A DNA stretch of 64,000 nucleotides from Poseidonibacter parvus (GCF_001956695.1 NZ_CP019070.1:1-64000); one strand, 5' to 3'. Shown: positions 55,140 to 63,924, counted from the first letter of the stretch. Translations and numbers: made by a program. The notes: generated by a model not told the origin, from the letters alone.

Positions 55140-56505
55140 CTAAATCTCCTTGCTCAAACATTTCTTTAAAACTCTTTTCTGCCATTTTAGGCATATCTCT
55201 TTGTTTTCCCCATGCATTTGCTTTGTTGTAAACAATTGAATCAGGAAGTTTTGGAACAATTTTACGAGCCATTTTTCCTGCAAAATCAAATAACTTTGGT
55301 TTTGTCATAAGCCATGCTGTAATTTTCATAGCCATTTTTTTCTTAGGATCAATTAGTTTCATTTCACTTAAATCTTGACGTCTTGCATAAAGTTGTGAAT
55401 CTAAATCAATTTTTACAGGACAAACATTTGTACATGAACCACATAAAGTACAAGCAAAAGGCAATGTGTTATGCTTTTCGGGCTCTTTAACTGCACCTAA
55501 AATAGAACCAATTGGTCCTGGAATTACATATTCATAAGAGTGACCACCTGATCTTCTGTATACTGGACATGTATTCATACATGCACCACATCTAATACAA
55601 TTTAATGCTTTTTTATACTTTTCAGAAGATAAAAATTCACTTCTTTTATTATCAACAATAATAATATGCATTTCTCCACCTTCAATTGGCCCATGAAAAT
55701 GTGAAGTATATGATGTAATTGGTTGACCTGTTGCACTTCTTGCTAGTAATCTTGTAAATACTGATAAGTCTTCAAGTCTTGGAATTACTTTTTCAATTCC
55801 CATTGAAGCAATATGAAGTTTTGGAACTGATGCACCCATATCAGCATTTCCTTCATTTGTACATACAACAACTCCACCTGTTTGTGCAATTGCAAAGTTT
55901 ACACCTGTCATTCCAGCTTCTGCGTTCAAGAAATCTTCTCTTAATGAAGCTCTTGCTGCTCTTGTTAAATATGTAGGATCATCATTTCCTTTTTCTGTTC
56001 CTAAATGTTCAACAAAAGTATCAGATACATCCATCTTTTTTAAGTGAATTGCTGGCAGTACAATATGTGAAGGAGGTTCGTTTCTTAATTGAACAATTCT
56101 CTCTCCTAGGTCGGTATCAATAACTTCTATACCACGCTCTTCTAAAAAAGGATTTAAATGACACTCTTCTGTTAACATCGATTTTGATTTAACAAGTTTT
56201 TTTACATTTTTTTCATTTAGAAGTTTATATGCAATTTCATTATGCTCTTTTGCATCTGCTGCAAAGTGAACTTTGATGCCTTTTGCATTAGCATTTTTTT
56301 CAAATTCTAAAAGATAAGTATCTAAATTTGCCATTGTATGAGATTTGATTCTACTTGCAAACTCACGTAAATTTTCCCATTCAGGAATAGTTTTTGTTGC
56401 TATATCTCTTTTTTCTCTTACAAACCATAAAGCTTGGTCATGCCAATGCATTCTTTCATCATTTGCAACAAACTCTTTTGCATTTTGTGGATGATTAGTA
56501 CTCAT
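55132..56505 (-). CDS. lutB: Lactate utilisation protein B (LUD and 4Fe-4S)
   Basis: A 457-residue iron-sulfur subunit of LutABC. The N-terminal LUD-like domain is followed by two ferredoxin-type clusters, CIRCGACMNTCPVYR (about 308) and CTLCGSCTNVCPVKID (about 354), with SYEYVIPGPIGSILG between them. The C-terminal domain is helical. Complete. It overlaps lutA by 4 bp and lutC by 8 bp, so the three are translationally coupled. It is predicted to oxidise L-lactate to pyruvate with its partners. Confidence 0.93.
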   Translation of the reverse strand: MSTNHPQNAKEFVANDERMHWHDQALWFVREKRDIATKTIPEWENLREFASRIKSHTMANLDTYLLEFEKNANAKGIKVHFAADAKEHNEIAYKLLNEKNVKKLVKSKSMLTEECHLNPFLEERGIEVIDTDLGERIVQLRNEPPSHIVLPAIHLKKMDVSDTFVEHLGTEKGNDDPTYLTRAARASLREDFLNAEAGMTGVNFAIAQTGGVVVCTNEGNADMGASVPKLHIASMGIEKVIPRLEDLSVFTRLLARSATGQPITSYTSHFHGPIEGGEMHIIIVDNKRSEFLSSEKYKKALNCIRCGACMNTCPVYRRSGGHSYEYVIPGPIGSILGAVKEPEKHNTLPFACTLCGSCTNVCPVKIDLDSQLYARRQDLSEMKLIDPKKKMAMKITAWLMTKPKLFDFAGKMARKIVPKLPDSIVYNKANAWGKQRDMPKMAEKSFKEMFEQGDLDD

Positions 56506-57251
56506 AGTTCTTCTCCTAGTAAGATTTGAACAATATGTTTTACTTTTATTGGATGGTTATTTCTATTTATGATTCCATCCATGTGCATTAAACAGGACAT
56601 ATCAGCACCTGTCATTACTTGAGCATTTGAGTCTAAGTGATCTTTAATTCTATCTTTCCCCATAGCAATTGATAAATCTTCTTCTTGCACAGAGAATGTT
56701 CCACCAAAACCACAGCATTCATCTTCTCTTTTTAATGTAACAAGTTCAATTCCTTCAACTTTTTGAAGTAAGTTTTTTAGCTTAGAATTATATGGAATAT
56801 TTAATTCACTTGCAGTTGCTAATTTTAAAACTCTATGTCCATGACAAGAGTTATGAAGACCAACTTTATAAGGAAAACTTGTGTTAAAGTTTAGGTTTTC
56901 TAACTTAACTACGTCATGTAAAAATTCACATACTTCATAAATTGAAGCTTTAACTTTATTATAATCTTCATCATTATTGAAAAAAGGTGCATAATGTTCT
57001 TTAACCATTGAAACACATGAACCACTAGGTGCTACAATATAGTCATAATCTTTAAATGTTTTAACAAATTGCTTTGCTAAAGTTTCAACGTCTTTAGAAC
57101 AGCCTGAGTTTGCCATAGGTTGTCCACAGCATGTCTGGTTTAGTGGATAATCTATATCCAAGCCTTGTTGTTTTAATATCTTATAAGTAGATTTACAAAT
57201 ATCTGGATATAGTTCGTTCATAAAACAGGGAATAAATAGACCTATTTTCAT
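56502..57251 (-). CDS. lutA: Lactate utilisation protein A (CCG-type Fe-S protein)
   Basis: A 249-residue protein with two CCG domains: CCGQPMANSGCSKD (about 42) and CCGFGGTFSV (about 180). A HNSCHGHRVLKLA motif lies between them. This is the LutA/YkgE pattern. It is first of the lutABC operon, with AAAGGAG before its ATG. The 61-bp upstream spacer holds the 23-bp element shared with the dctP promoter. Expected role: electron-transfer and cluster subunit in L-lactate oxidation. Confidence 0.93.
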   Translation of the reverse strand: MKIGLFIPCFMNELYPDICKSTYKILKQQGLDIDYPLNQTCCGQPMANSGCSKDVETLAKQFVKTFKDYDYIVAPSGSCVSMVKEHYAPFFNNDEDYNKVKASIYEVCEFLHDVVKLENLNFNTSFPYKVGLHNSCHGHRVLKLATASELNIPYNSKLKNLLQKVEGIELVTLKREDECCGFGGTFSVQEEDLSIAMGKDRIKDHLDSNAQVMTGADMSCLMHMDGIINRNNHPIKVKHIVQILLGEEL

Positions 57252-57293
57252 ATAAACTCCTTTTAAATTATCTTGTAATTCTATATTTAATAT

Positions 57294-57316
57294 ATGAAAT
57301 TGGTATGATATTTTAT
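57294..57316 (-). promoter_or_regulatory. Candidate operator upstream of lutA, shared with dctP
   Basis: The twin of the element at 51638-51660, differing at 2 of 23 positions. It lies 43-65 bp upstream of the lutA ATG. On the minus strand ATAAAA, then TATCAT and TTTCAT spaced 11 bp start to start. It partly overlaps the stop codon of the upstream methyltransferase gene. Confidence 0.6.
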
Positions 57317-57891
57317 TTTTTTAAATAAATGGAAATGTCGTTTTCTAAATAATCATCTTTTATTTTTATTTGTGAGCAGATGCTTTTACAAAATTTTAGC
57401 ACCGTATTTATAGAAATATCACTTAATGGATCATCTTTTAAGAAATTAAAAACAAAACCTTTTTTTGAAGCTTTATATGAACGTTTTATAAAAGTTAAAA
57501 CTTCATCTTCATTTAGAGTATTCATAGCTCCACTACAGATGTAATAATCAGCACTAGGGAGCTTATCTTCAAGTATATTTTTTAAAACGAATTTTGTATT
57601 TAAAAATCTTTTTGATGCCGCGTTTATCATTTCTTCTTCGCAATCAATACCAATATACTTTTCTGGTTTAAAATCATTATCAAATAAATAGTTGTAATAT
57701 TCACCAAAGCCACAACCTGCATCAACAATTACACATTCTTTTACTTCGTCTTGAATAAATTGTGTTAATACTTTAAAACGTATATACTGTGACTCTTCGC
57801 AGCTCCAGTGAACTCCTCTAGCACTAATCCCATATTTTTTTATGACTCTTTTATAAAATTGAGTATTATTTTTATATCCAATATTTGCCAT
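57313..57891 (-). CDS. SAM-dependent class I methyltransferase
   Basis: A 192-residue methyltransferase-like protein. The SAM-binding motif I reads VIVDAGCGFGEYYNYLF (about 68), followed by the acidic motif II IGIDCEEEMINAA and a YYICSGAMNTLN strand-4 region. The substrate is unknown. It starts 3 bp after the dCMP deaminase gene on the same strand, so the two are one operon separate from lutABC. Its stop codon lies at the shared regulatory element. Confidence 0.75.
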   Translation of the reverse strand: MANIGYKNNTQFYKRVIKKYGISARGVHWSCEESQYIRFKVLTQFIQDEVKECVIVDAGCGFGEYYNYLFDNDFKPEKYIGIDCEEEMINAASKRFLNTKFVLKNILEDKLPSADYYICSGAMNTLNEDEVLTFIKRSYKASKKGFVFNFLKDDPLSDISINTVLKFCKSICSQIKIKDDYLENDISIYLKK

Positions 57892-57894
57892 GAT

Positions 57895-58335
57895 TTAGCA
57901 GTTATCTATTTGTTCAATTATTACATTGTTATCTTTAATAAATTTAGAGATAAGTTCTGAGTTTGTATGTTCATAGGCTTTATCGTAAACAATTCTTTTT
58001 ATTCCACTTGCTATTAAATTTTTTGAACATTCACTACAAGGTTCTAGAGTTACATAAATTGTTGCATCTTCTATACTAATTCCTTTTCTTGCTGCCCAAA
58101 TTATTGCATTCATTTCAGCATGAATTTCGTAAGTTTTAGACCAGTCATGATGGTCTTTTGTATATTCTCCATTCCAATGGTCACTACAATTTGTATATCC
58201 AGCAGGAGTTCCATTATAACCCGTTGAGAGTATTCTTCCATCTTTTACAATTACAGCGCCTACTTGTTTTGATACACATTTTGAAGCACTTGCTATTTCT
58301 TTTGCAATATTTATAAATGTTTGGTCTTTTAACAT
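57895..58335 (-). CDS. dCMP deaminase (ComEB-like)
   Basis: A 146-residue zinc cytidine/deoxycytidylate deaminase. Zinc ligands are in HAEMNAIIWAARKG (His and catalytic Glu) and TLEPCSECSKNLI (two Cys). An additional CVSKQVGAVIVKDGRILSTG fits the dCMP-deaminase family. It likely supplies dUMP for thymidylate synthesis. It is followed directly by the methyltransferase gene. Confidence 0.9.
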   Translation of the reverse strand: MLKDQTFINIAKEIASASKCVSKQVGAVIVKDGRILSTGYNGTPAGYTNCSDHWNGEYTKDHHDWSKTYEIHAEMNAIIWAARKGISIEDATIYVTLEPCSECSKNLIASGIKRIVYDKAYEHTNSELISKFIKDNNVIIEQIDNC

Positions 58336-58495
58336 TTTTGTACCTTGTGGTTATTTATAGAAGTATAGCAAATAAAAGAATAAAAATCATTGCTATAAAC
58401 TTAAATTATGCTTATTTGTTTTAACAAAAATAAAATTATAATTAAAATTGTGATAACATGTTGAAAATTTGACAAGATTAATAAAAAGGCTAACT

Positions 58496-58957
58496 ATGGA
58501 TTTTAAAGAAATCAAAGAATTAATAAGAGTATTTGACAAGAGTGCATTAAACAAATTAAAAGTTAAAGATGGAGAATTTGAAATCTCTATGCAAACTGGA
58601 TTTGAAGGTGGTACGGTTGTAACTACTGCTGCTGCACCTGTTGCTGCACCAATTGCTCCTGTTGCAGCACCTGTTGCTGTTGCTAGTTCTGAAGCTGCAG
58701 TAAGCACTGCTGTTACTGGTGATACAATTGATTCGCCAATGGTAGGAACATACTATGCTTCTCCATCACCTGAAGCTCCTGCATTTGTAAAAGCTGGAGA
58801 TACAGTTAAAAAAGGTCAAACTTTATGTATCTTAGAAGCTATGAAAATTATGAATGAAGTTGAAGCTGAATTTGATTGTAAGATTATTGACATCTTAGTT
58901 AAAGATGGTGACCCAGTTGAATATGATATGCCTATATTTACTGTAGAAAAAATATAA
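58496..58957 (+). CDS. accB: Acetyl-CoA carboxylase biotin carboxyl carrier protein
   Basis: A 153-residue carrier subunit. The N-terminal segment MDFKEIKELIRVFDKSALNK is followed by an Ala/Pro-rich linker (about 50-75). The biotinyl domain has the modified Lys in EAMKIMNEVEAEF (about 121). Upstream in-frame codons back to 58469 exist, but the ATG at 58496 has AAAGG six bases before it and begins the known family N terminus. It is followed after 9 bp by accC; the two form the biotin module of fatty-acid synthesis. Confidence 0.95.
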   Translation: MDFKEIKELIRVFDKSALNKLKVKDGEFEISMQTGFEGGTVVTTAAAPVAAPIAPVAAPVAVASSEAAVSTAVTGDTIDSPMVGTYYASPSPEAPAFVKAGDTVKKGQTLCILEAMKIMNEVEAEFDCKIIDILVKDGDPVEYDMPIFTVEKI

Positions 58958-58966
58958 AGATTTCAT

Positions 58967-60319
58967 ATGGCTGAAATTAAAAAAATATTAATTGCTAATA
59001 GAGGAGAAATAGTTCAAAGAGCTATACGAACTATTAGAGAAATGGGTAAGAAATCAGTTGCAGTTTATTCTGCAGGTGATAAAAATGCATCATATTTAAA
59101 ACATGCAGATGAAGCTGTTTGTATTGGTGATGTTAAGTCTGCTGATTCATACTTAAATATTCCTGCACTAATTACTGCTGCAGAAATGACAGGATGTGAT
59201 GCAATTTTCCCAGGTTATGGTTTCCTTTCTGAAAACCAAGATTTTGTAGAAATTTGTAGATTACATAATATTAAATTTATTGGTCCTTCTGTTGAAGTAA
59301 TGGAAAAAATGGCTGATAAATCAAAAGCAAAAGATGAAATGATTAAAGCTGGTGTTCCAGTTGTACCTGGTTCAGATGGTGCTGTTCATTCACTTGAAGA
59401 AGGTAGAAAAGTAGCACTTGAAATTGGTTATCCAATTATGGCTAAAGCATCTGCTGGTGGTGGTGGAAGAGGAATGAGACTTATTAATGATGAGTCTGAT
59501 TTTGATCAGCTATTCATGGCTGCTTCTTCTGAAGCTTTAGCTGCATTTGGTGATGGTACTATGTACCTTGAGAGATTTATTAATAACCCAAGACATATTG
59601 AAGTTCAAGTTATTGGAGATTCTCATGGAAATGCAATTCATGTAGGTGAAAGAGATTGTTCTTTACAAAGAAGACATCAAAAAGTTATTGAAGAATCACC
59701 TGCAATTTTATTAAATGATGAGACTAGAGCTCATTTACATGATGTTGCTGTTAAAGCTACAAAATTCCTTAAGTATGAAGGTGCTGGTACATTTGAATTC
59801 TTAGCAGATGATAAGCAAAATATTTACTTTATGGAAATGAATACAAGACTTCAAGTTGAGCATCCTGTTTCTGAAATGGTTTCTGGGCTTGATATTGTTG
59901 AATGGATGATTAAAGTTGCACAAGGTGAGAAATTACCAGCACAAGAAAAAATCAAATTTAGAGGTCATGCAATTGAAGTAAGAATTACAGCTGAAGATCC
60001 TAATTCGTTCTTACCAAGTCCTGGAAAAGTTACACAATGGATGGTTCCTGGTGGAAGAAATGTAAGAGTTGATTCACATTTATACGCAGGATACGTTGTA
60101 CCTCCTTATTATGATTCAATGGTTGGAAAACTAATTGTTTGGGGAAGAGATAGAAATAAAGCTATTAATATTATGAAAAGAGCTTTAAATGAGTTTGAAG
60201 TAGAAGGAATTAGAACTACAATTCCATTCCATAAAAAAATGATGGAAAATGAAGATTTTATTTCAAATGAATATGATACAAAATACCTAGAAAACTACAA
60301 ATCACTTGATGATATTTAA
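58967..60319 (+). CDS. accC: Acetyl-CoA carboxylase biotin carboxylase subunit
   Basis: ATP-dependent carboxylation of biotin on AccB. The 450-residue ATP-grasp enzyme has IANRGEIVQRAIRTIREMGK, the PGYGFLSEN motif, the Gly-rich ATP loop AKASAGGGGRGMRL (about 164), ERDCSLQRRHQKVIEESPA, MEMNTRLQVEHPVSE (about 288) and GHAIEVRITAEDP. Complete. It is followed by a hairpin that includes its stop codon. Confidence 0.97.
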   Translation: MAEIKKILIANRGEIVQRAIRTIREMGKKSVAVYSAGDKNASYLKHADEAVCIGDVKSADSYLNIPALITAAEMTGCDAIFPGYGFLSENQDFVEICRLHNIKFIGPSVEVMEKMADKSKAKDEMIKAGVPVVPGSDGAVHSLEEGRKVALEIGYPIMAKASAGGGGRGMRLINDESDFDQLFMAASSEALAAFGDGTMYLERFINNPRHIEVQVIGDSHGNAIHVGERDCSLQRRHQKVIEESPAILLNDETRAHLHDVAVKATKFLKYEGAGTFEFLADDKQNIYFMEMNTRLQVEHPVSEMVSGLDIVEWMIKVAQGEKLPAQEKIKFRGHAIEVRITAEDPNSFLPSPGKVTQWMVPGGRNVRVDSHLYAGYVVPPYYDSMVGKLIVWGRDRNKAINIMKRALNEFEVEGIRTTIPFHKKMMENEDFISNEYDTKYLENYKSLDDI

Positions 60320-60349
60320 GAAATAAGGGATTAACCCCTATTTCTTAAA
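60315..60349 (+). terminator. Terminator-like hairpin after accC
   Basis: A 15-bp stem with one A-C mismatch (60315-60329 with 60335-60349, loop ATTAA). The stem contains the accC stop codon and ends without a clear T run. It is probably a terminator or mRNA 3' stabiliser. Confidence 0.6.
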
Positions 60350-60372
60350 GCTTAAATTTATCTAAAATTAGA

Positions 60373-60378
60373 TATAAT
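60373..60378 (+). promoter_or_regulatory. Likely -10 box of the DEAD-box helicase gene
   Basis: GATATAATCCGCC is the best -10 box in the 254-bp spacer. It predicts a start near 60385 and a 5' untranslated leader of about 190 nt. Confidence 0.4.
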
Positions 60379-60413
60379 CCGCCAAATTATACACATTTAT
60401 ATACCCCATTCTA

Positions 60414-60446
60414 CTTTGATAATATGTTTACATATTCATATCAAAG
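60414..60446 (+). promoter_or_regulatory. Hairpin in the helicase leader
   Basis: Stem 60414-60421 (CTTTGATA) with 60439-60446 (TATCAAAG). It is extended by ATATG / CATAT (60422-60426 with 60431-60435), with a 3-nt bulge on the right. It would lie in the proposed long leader and could modulate helicase translation. Confidence 0.4.
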
Positions 60447-60573
60447 ATTCATTTTTGATAAAATAACTCAACTTTGACATAACTGAAATTACGCTTTAAT
60501 CGTACATTAATGGGAAGATAAGATCTACTTATATAACCGTGTATCATTTAATAAAAATATACTAAGGTAAAAA

Positions 60574-62103
60574 ATGACTTTTAACGATTTCAATTTTAAA
60601 GAACAGTTACAAAAAGCAATAGATTTTGCAGGATTTAAAGAACCATCACCAATACAAGCTGAAGCAATTCCTATTGTTTTAGAAGGAAAAGATATGGTTG
60701 GTCAAGCTCATACAGGTACAGGTAAAACTGCTGCTTTTGGACTTCCTGTAATTAATATGATGAAGGGACAACAAGGCGTTGAAGCTGTTGTTATTGTTCC
60801 TACAAGAGAACTTGCAATGCAAGTATCAGATGAATTATTTAGATTTGGTAAAAATTTAAACTTTAATACAGCAACTGTATATGGTGGGCAATCTTACTCT
60901 ATGCAATTAAGAAATATTGATAGGTCTTCAATCATTGTTGCAACTCCAGGAAGATTTTTAGATTTATTAAGAGGTGGAAAAATTAATATTAAACCTTCTT
61001 ACGTAATTTTAGATGAAGCAGATGAAATGCTTGATATGGGATTCTTAGATGATATTAAAGAAATTTTCACATTTATGCCAGCTGAAAGACAAACTTTATT
61101 ATTCTCTGCAACTATGCCTCAAGCTATTAAAAATCTTGCAAAAACAATTTTAAAAGACCCAGCATTTGTTACATTAACTAAAAAAGATGTTACAAACTCT
61201 AAAATTACACAAACATATTATGTTGTTGATGAAAGAGAAAGAGATGATGCATTAATTAGATTATACGACTTTAAAAACCCTACAAAATCAATAATTTTTT
61301 GTAGAACAAAAAAAGAAGTTGATAGATTATCTACTTTCTTAGTTTCTCAAGGATTTATGGCAAAAGGTCTTCATGGTGATATGGAGCAAAGACAAAGAGA
61401 AGAAGCAATTAGAGCTTTTAAATCATCTAAATTAGAAATCTTAATTGCAACAGATGTTGCTGCAAGAGGATTAGATGTAAATGATGTATCTCACGTATTT
61501 AACTACCACTTACCATTTGATTCTGAATCATATGTACATAGAATTGGTAGAACAGGACGTGCAGGTAAAGAAGGTGTTGCTGTTTCAATTGTAACTCCGC
61601 ATGAATTCAGAATGCTTCAAAAAATTGAAAAAAATATTGGTACAAAACTTGAAAGTAAAATTGTTCCAAATATTGATTCTGTTAAAGTAAAAAAAGTTGC
61701 AGATTTAAAAGACAAAATTACTGAACAAGATATTAAAGATTACGCTTTACAATTAGTTGAAGAATTAAAAGAAGAATTTGATATTTCAACAATTGCATTT
61801 AAATTAGCTTCTATGGTTGCTTCTTCTACTTATGTAAAAGGTAACGATAAAATCGGTAAATCTGAAAGTGATATTAAAAGACTTATTGAAAATGCTCCAA
61901 GAGGAGATGACAGAGGTGGTCGAGGCCGAGGTAGAGGTGGTTACCGAGGTGGAAACAGAGGCGGAAGATCTGGTGGTGGAAGATCTGATGGTCGTTCTGG
62001 TGGAAGATCAGGCGGTGATAGAGATAGAGGCGGAAGATCTGGTGGTAGATCTGACGGACGGTCTGGTGGAAGATCAGGCGATAGAAATAGAAGAAGAGAT
62101 TAA
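60574..62103 (+). CDS. DEAD-box ATP-dependent RNA helicase (DeaD/CsdA-like)
   Basis: A 509-residue RNA helicase. The Q motif, Walker A in AHTGTGKTAAFGLP (about 47), PTRELA, TPGRFLDLL, DEADEMLD (about 149), SATMP, ATDVAARGLDV and HRIGRTGRAGKEG cover both RecA domains. The C-terminal extension ends in an Arg/Gly/Ser/Asp-rich tail (about 445-509; GGRGRGRGGYRGGNRGG) encoded by imperfect tandem repeats. It likely remodels structured RNA in ribosome assembly or cold adaptation. A long leader with a hairpin precedes it. AAGG lies before the ATG. Confidence 0.93.
   Translation: MTFNDFNFKEQLQKAIDFAGFKEPSPIQAEAIPIVLEGKDMVGQAHTGTGKTAAFGLPVINMMKGQQGVEAVVIVPTRELAMQVSDELFRFGKNLNFNTATVYGGQSYSMQLRNIDRSSIIVATPGRFLDLLRGGKINIKPSYVILDEADEMLDMGFLDDIKEIFTFMPAERQTLLFSATMPQAIKNLAKTILKDPAFVTLTKKDVTNSKITQTYYVVDERERDDALIRLYDFKNPTKSIIFCRTKKEVDRLSTFLVSQGFMAKGLHGDMEQRQREEAIRAFKSSKLEILIATDVAARGLDVNDVSHVFNYHLPFDSESYVHRIGRTGRAGKEGVAVSIVTPHEFRMLQKIEKNIGTKLESKIVPNIDSVKVKKVADLKDKITEQDIKDYALQLVEELKEEFDISTIAFKLASMVASSTYVKGNDKIGKSESDIKRLIENAPRGDDRGGRGRGRGGYRGGNRGGRSGGGRSDGRSGGRSGGDRDRGGRSGGRSDGRSGGRSGDRNRRRD
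61957..62094 (+). repeat. Imperfect tandem repeat encoding the RG-rich tail
   Basis: Two units of about 69 bp (61957-62025 and 62026-62094), each opening with AGAGGCGGAAGATCTGGTGG. Both encode Gly-Arg-Ser-rich sequence. This is the most G+C-rich coding stretch in the helicase and a likely site of slippage length variation between strains. Confidence 0.7.
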
Positions 62104-62112
62104 TCTCTTTTT
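62094..62112 (+). terminator. Short terminator-like palindrome after the helicase gene
   Basis: AAGAGAT / ATCTCTT (62094-62100 with 62103-62109) followed by a short T run, including the stop codon. The two-base loop is too tight for the full 7-bp stem, so it is weak. Confidence 0.4.
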
Positions 62113-62221
62113 CTACACCCAATAAACTTCAAAAACTACTTATAGTATATAATACAAAATAATAATCCTAAATCTCTTTTTATCTTTTCTAATATTGTAA
62201 AATTTACAAATTTTTCAGGTA

Positions 62222-62227
62222 TATAAT
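62222..62227 (+). promoter_or_regulatory. -10 box for the phosphate transporter gene
   Basis: TATAAT 116 bp upstream of the TTG start, giving a leader of about 110 nt. No obvious Pho box was recognised. Confidence 0.35.
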
Positions 62228-62343
62228 ATAGTCTTTTATCATAAATTAACTACTTTAGCTATAAATAAATTAAGCTTATTTAAAGGTTTAGCAAGTAATT
62301 TTCCACTAAAATAATATCCATTTAAAATTACAAAAGGGTTACA

Positions 62344-63924
62344 TTGGATATTAAAACTTTCGATTCTATAGATAAAGCTACTGAGAAAACAGTTTCAAGC
62401 TTTGCTAAACTTTCACTTGCATTACTTTTTATGGTAGTAGTTTTTCTTTGGTCTTATACTTCACATGGTGATGTTCCAAATAACACATTTTTAGTTATTG
62501 GTGCAGTATTTGGTGCATATATGGCTATGAATATTGGTGCTAATGATGTTGCAAACAACGTAGGACCTGCTGTTGGTTCAAAAGCAATGACATTAATGTG
62601 GGCAATTATAATTGCAGCTACATTTGAAGCTCTTGGTGCTTTTGTTGCAGGTGGTGATGTTGTTAAGACTATTAAAAAAGGTATTATTGATCCTGCTTTA
62701 ATTTCTGACCCTCAAATCTTTATTTGGGCTATGACAGCTGCTTTATTATCAGCTGCACTTTGGCTTAACTTTGCAACATCTGTTGGAGCTCCAGTTTCAA
62801 CTACTCACTCAATTGTTGGTGGTGTTATGGGTGCAGGTATTGCAGCAGCAGGTTTTTCTATTGTAGATTGGGGAACAATGGGTAAAATTGCTGCTTCTTG
62901 GGTTATATCTCCTGTTTTAGGTGGAATTATTGCTGCAGCTTTTCTTTATCTTATTAAAACTAAGATTGTTTATAAAAAAGATATGGTTAGTTCCGCAAAA
63001 ATAATTGTTCCTTATTTAATAGCTGTTATGACTTGGGCATTTTCTACTTATTTAATTTTAAAAGGTATTAAAAGATTAATAAAATTAGACTTCTTTACTG
63101 CTGCTGGAATTGCTTTAATAATTGCAGTAATAGCATATATATTAGTAAAACCATTAATTGCAAAAGCTGCAGATAAGCTTGAAAATACAAGAGTTAGTGT
63201 TAATACACTATTTACAGTTCCTTTAATTTTTGCAGCTGCACTTTTATCATTTGCTCATGGTGCTAATGATGTTGCAAATGCAATTGGACCATTAGCTGCT
63301 ATTAATGATGCTGTTATGAACTCTGAAATTCATTCAAAAGTTGATATTCCATTTTGGGTAATGGCAGTTGGTGCTTTAGGTATTGCCGTTGGACTTGCAT
63401 TATATGGACCAAAGCTTATTAAAACAGTTGGTTCTGAAATTACTGAATTAGACCAAATGAGAGCTTATTCAATTGCTATGGCTGCATCTATTACTGTTAT
63501 TATTGCATCTCAACTTGGACTCCCTGTTTCTTCAACTCATATTGCAGTTGGTGGTGTATTTGGGGTAGGTTTTTTACGAGAATATTTAGATTCTAATGAA
63601 AGTAGATTTTTACAAGGTTTAAGAAAAAAGTTTAAAAAGCATAAAAAAGAATTAGACTCAATGACTAAAGAGCTTGATGAATTAGAAAAACTTGAATCAA
63701 AGTCTAAAACTAATTATGTAAGAATTGTTGAATTATACAAAAGTATTGAAGAAAAACAAGAGATTGTAAAACAAGAGAAAAAAGACGTTAAAGAAGCTAA
63801 AAGTGTTAAGTATGTAAAAAGAGATGCAGTTAAAAAGATTATTGCTGCATGGGTTATTACTGTACCTGCTGCTGCTATTCTATCAGCTGCAGTATTCTTT
63901 ATGATAAAAGGAATTATGGCTTAA
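62344..63924 (+). CDS. PiT-family inorganic phosphate transporter
   Basis: A 526-residue membrane protein with about 11 helices. It carries both family repeats: MAMNIGANDVANNVGPAVGS near residue 60 with APVSTTHSIVGGVMGAG, and FAHGANDVANAIGPLAA (about 306) with LPVSSTHIAVGGVFGVG. A long charged cytosolic segment (about 420-500, Lys/Glu-rich, probably coiled coil) lies before the last helix. It imports phosphate with H+ or Na+. The start is TTG with AAAGGG upstream. The coiled-coil insert is larger than in E. coli PitA. Confidence 0.92.
   Translation: MDIKTFDSIDKATEKTVSSFAKLSLALLFMVVVFLWSYTSHGDVPNNTFLVIGAVFGAYMAMNIGANDVANNVGPAVGSKAMTLMWAIIIAATFEALGAFVAGGDVVKTIKKGIIDPALISDPQIFIWAMTAALLSAALWLNFATSVGAPVSTTHSIVGGVMGAGIAAAGFSIVDWGTMGKIAASWVISPVLGGIIAAAFLYLIKTKIVYKKDMVSSAKIIVPYLIAVMTWAFSTYLILKGIKRLIKLDFFTAAGIALIIAVIAYILVKPLIAKAADKLENTRVSVNTLFTVPLIFAAALLSFAHGANDVANAIGPLAAINDAVMNSEIHSKVDIPFWVMAVGALGIAVGLALYGPKLIKTVGSEITELDQMRAYSIAMAASITVIIASQLGLPVSSTHIAVGGVFGVGFLREYLDSNESRFLQGLRKKFKKHKKELDSMTKELDELEKLESKSKTNYVRIVELYKSIEEKQEIVKQEKKDVKEAKSVKYVKRDAVKKIIAAWVITVPAAAILSAAVFFMIKGIMA

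Noticed and set aside
58393-58707. Minus-strand frame over the accB start
   Set aside because: Ala/Thr-rich part is the reverse reading of the accB Ala/Pro linker.
61957-62094. Possible CRISPR-like repeat
   Set aside because: Two adjacent imperfect units in frame with the helicase; no unique spacers, so a coding tandem repeat.
61868-62125. Two overlapping frames (both strands) in the helicase tail
   Set aside because: Produced by the G/A-rich tandem repeat; low complexity and no start signals.
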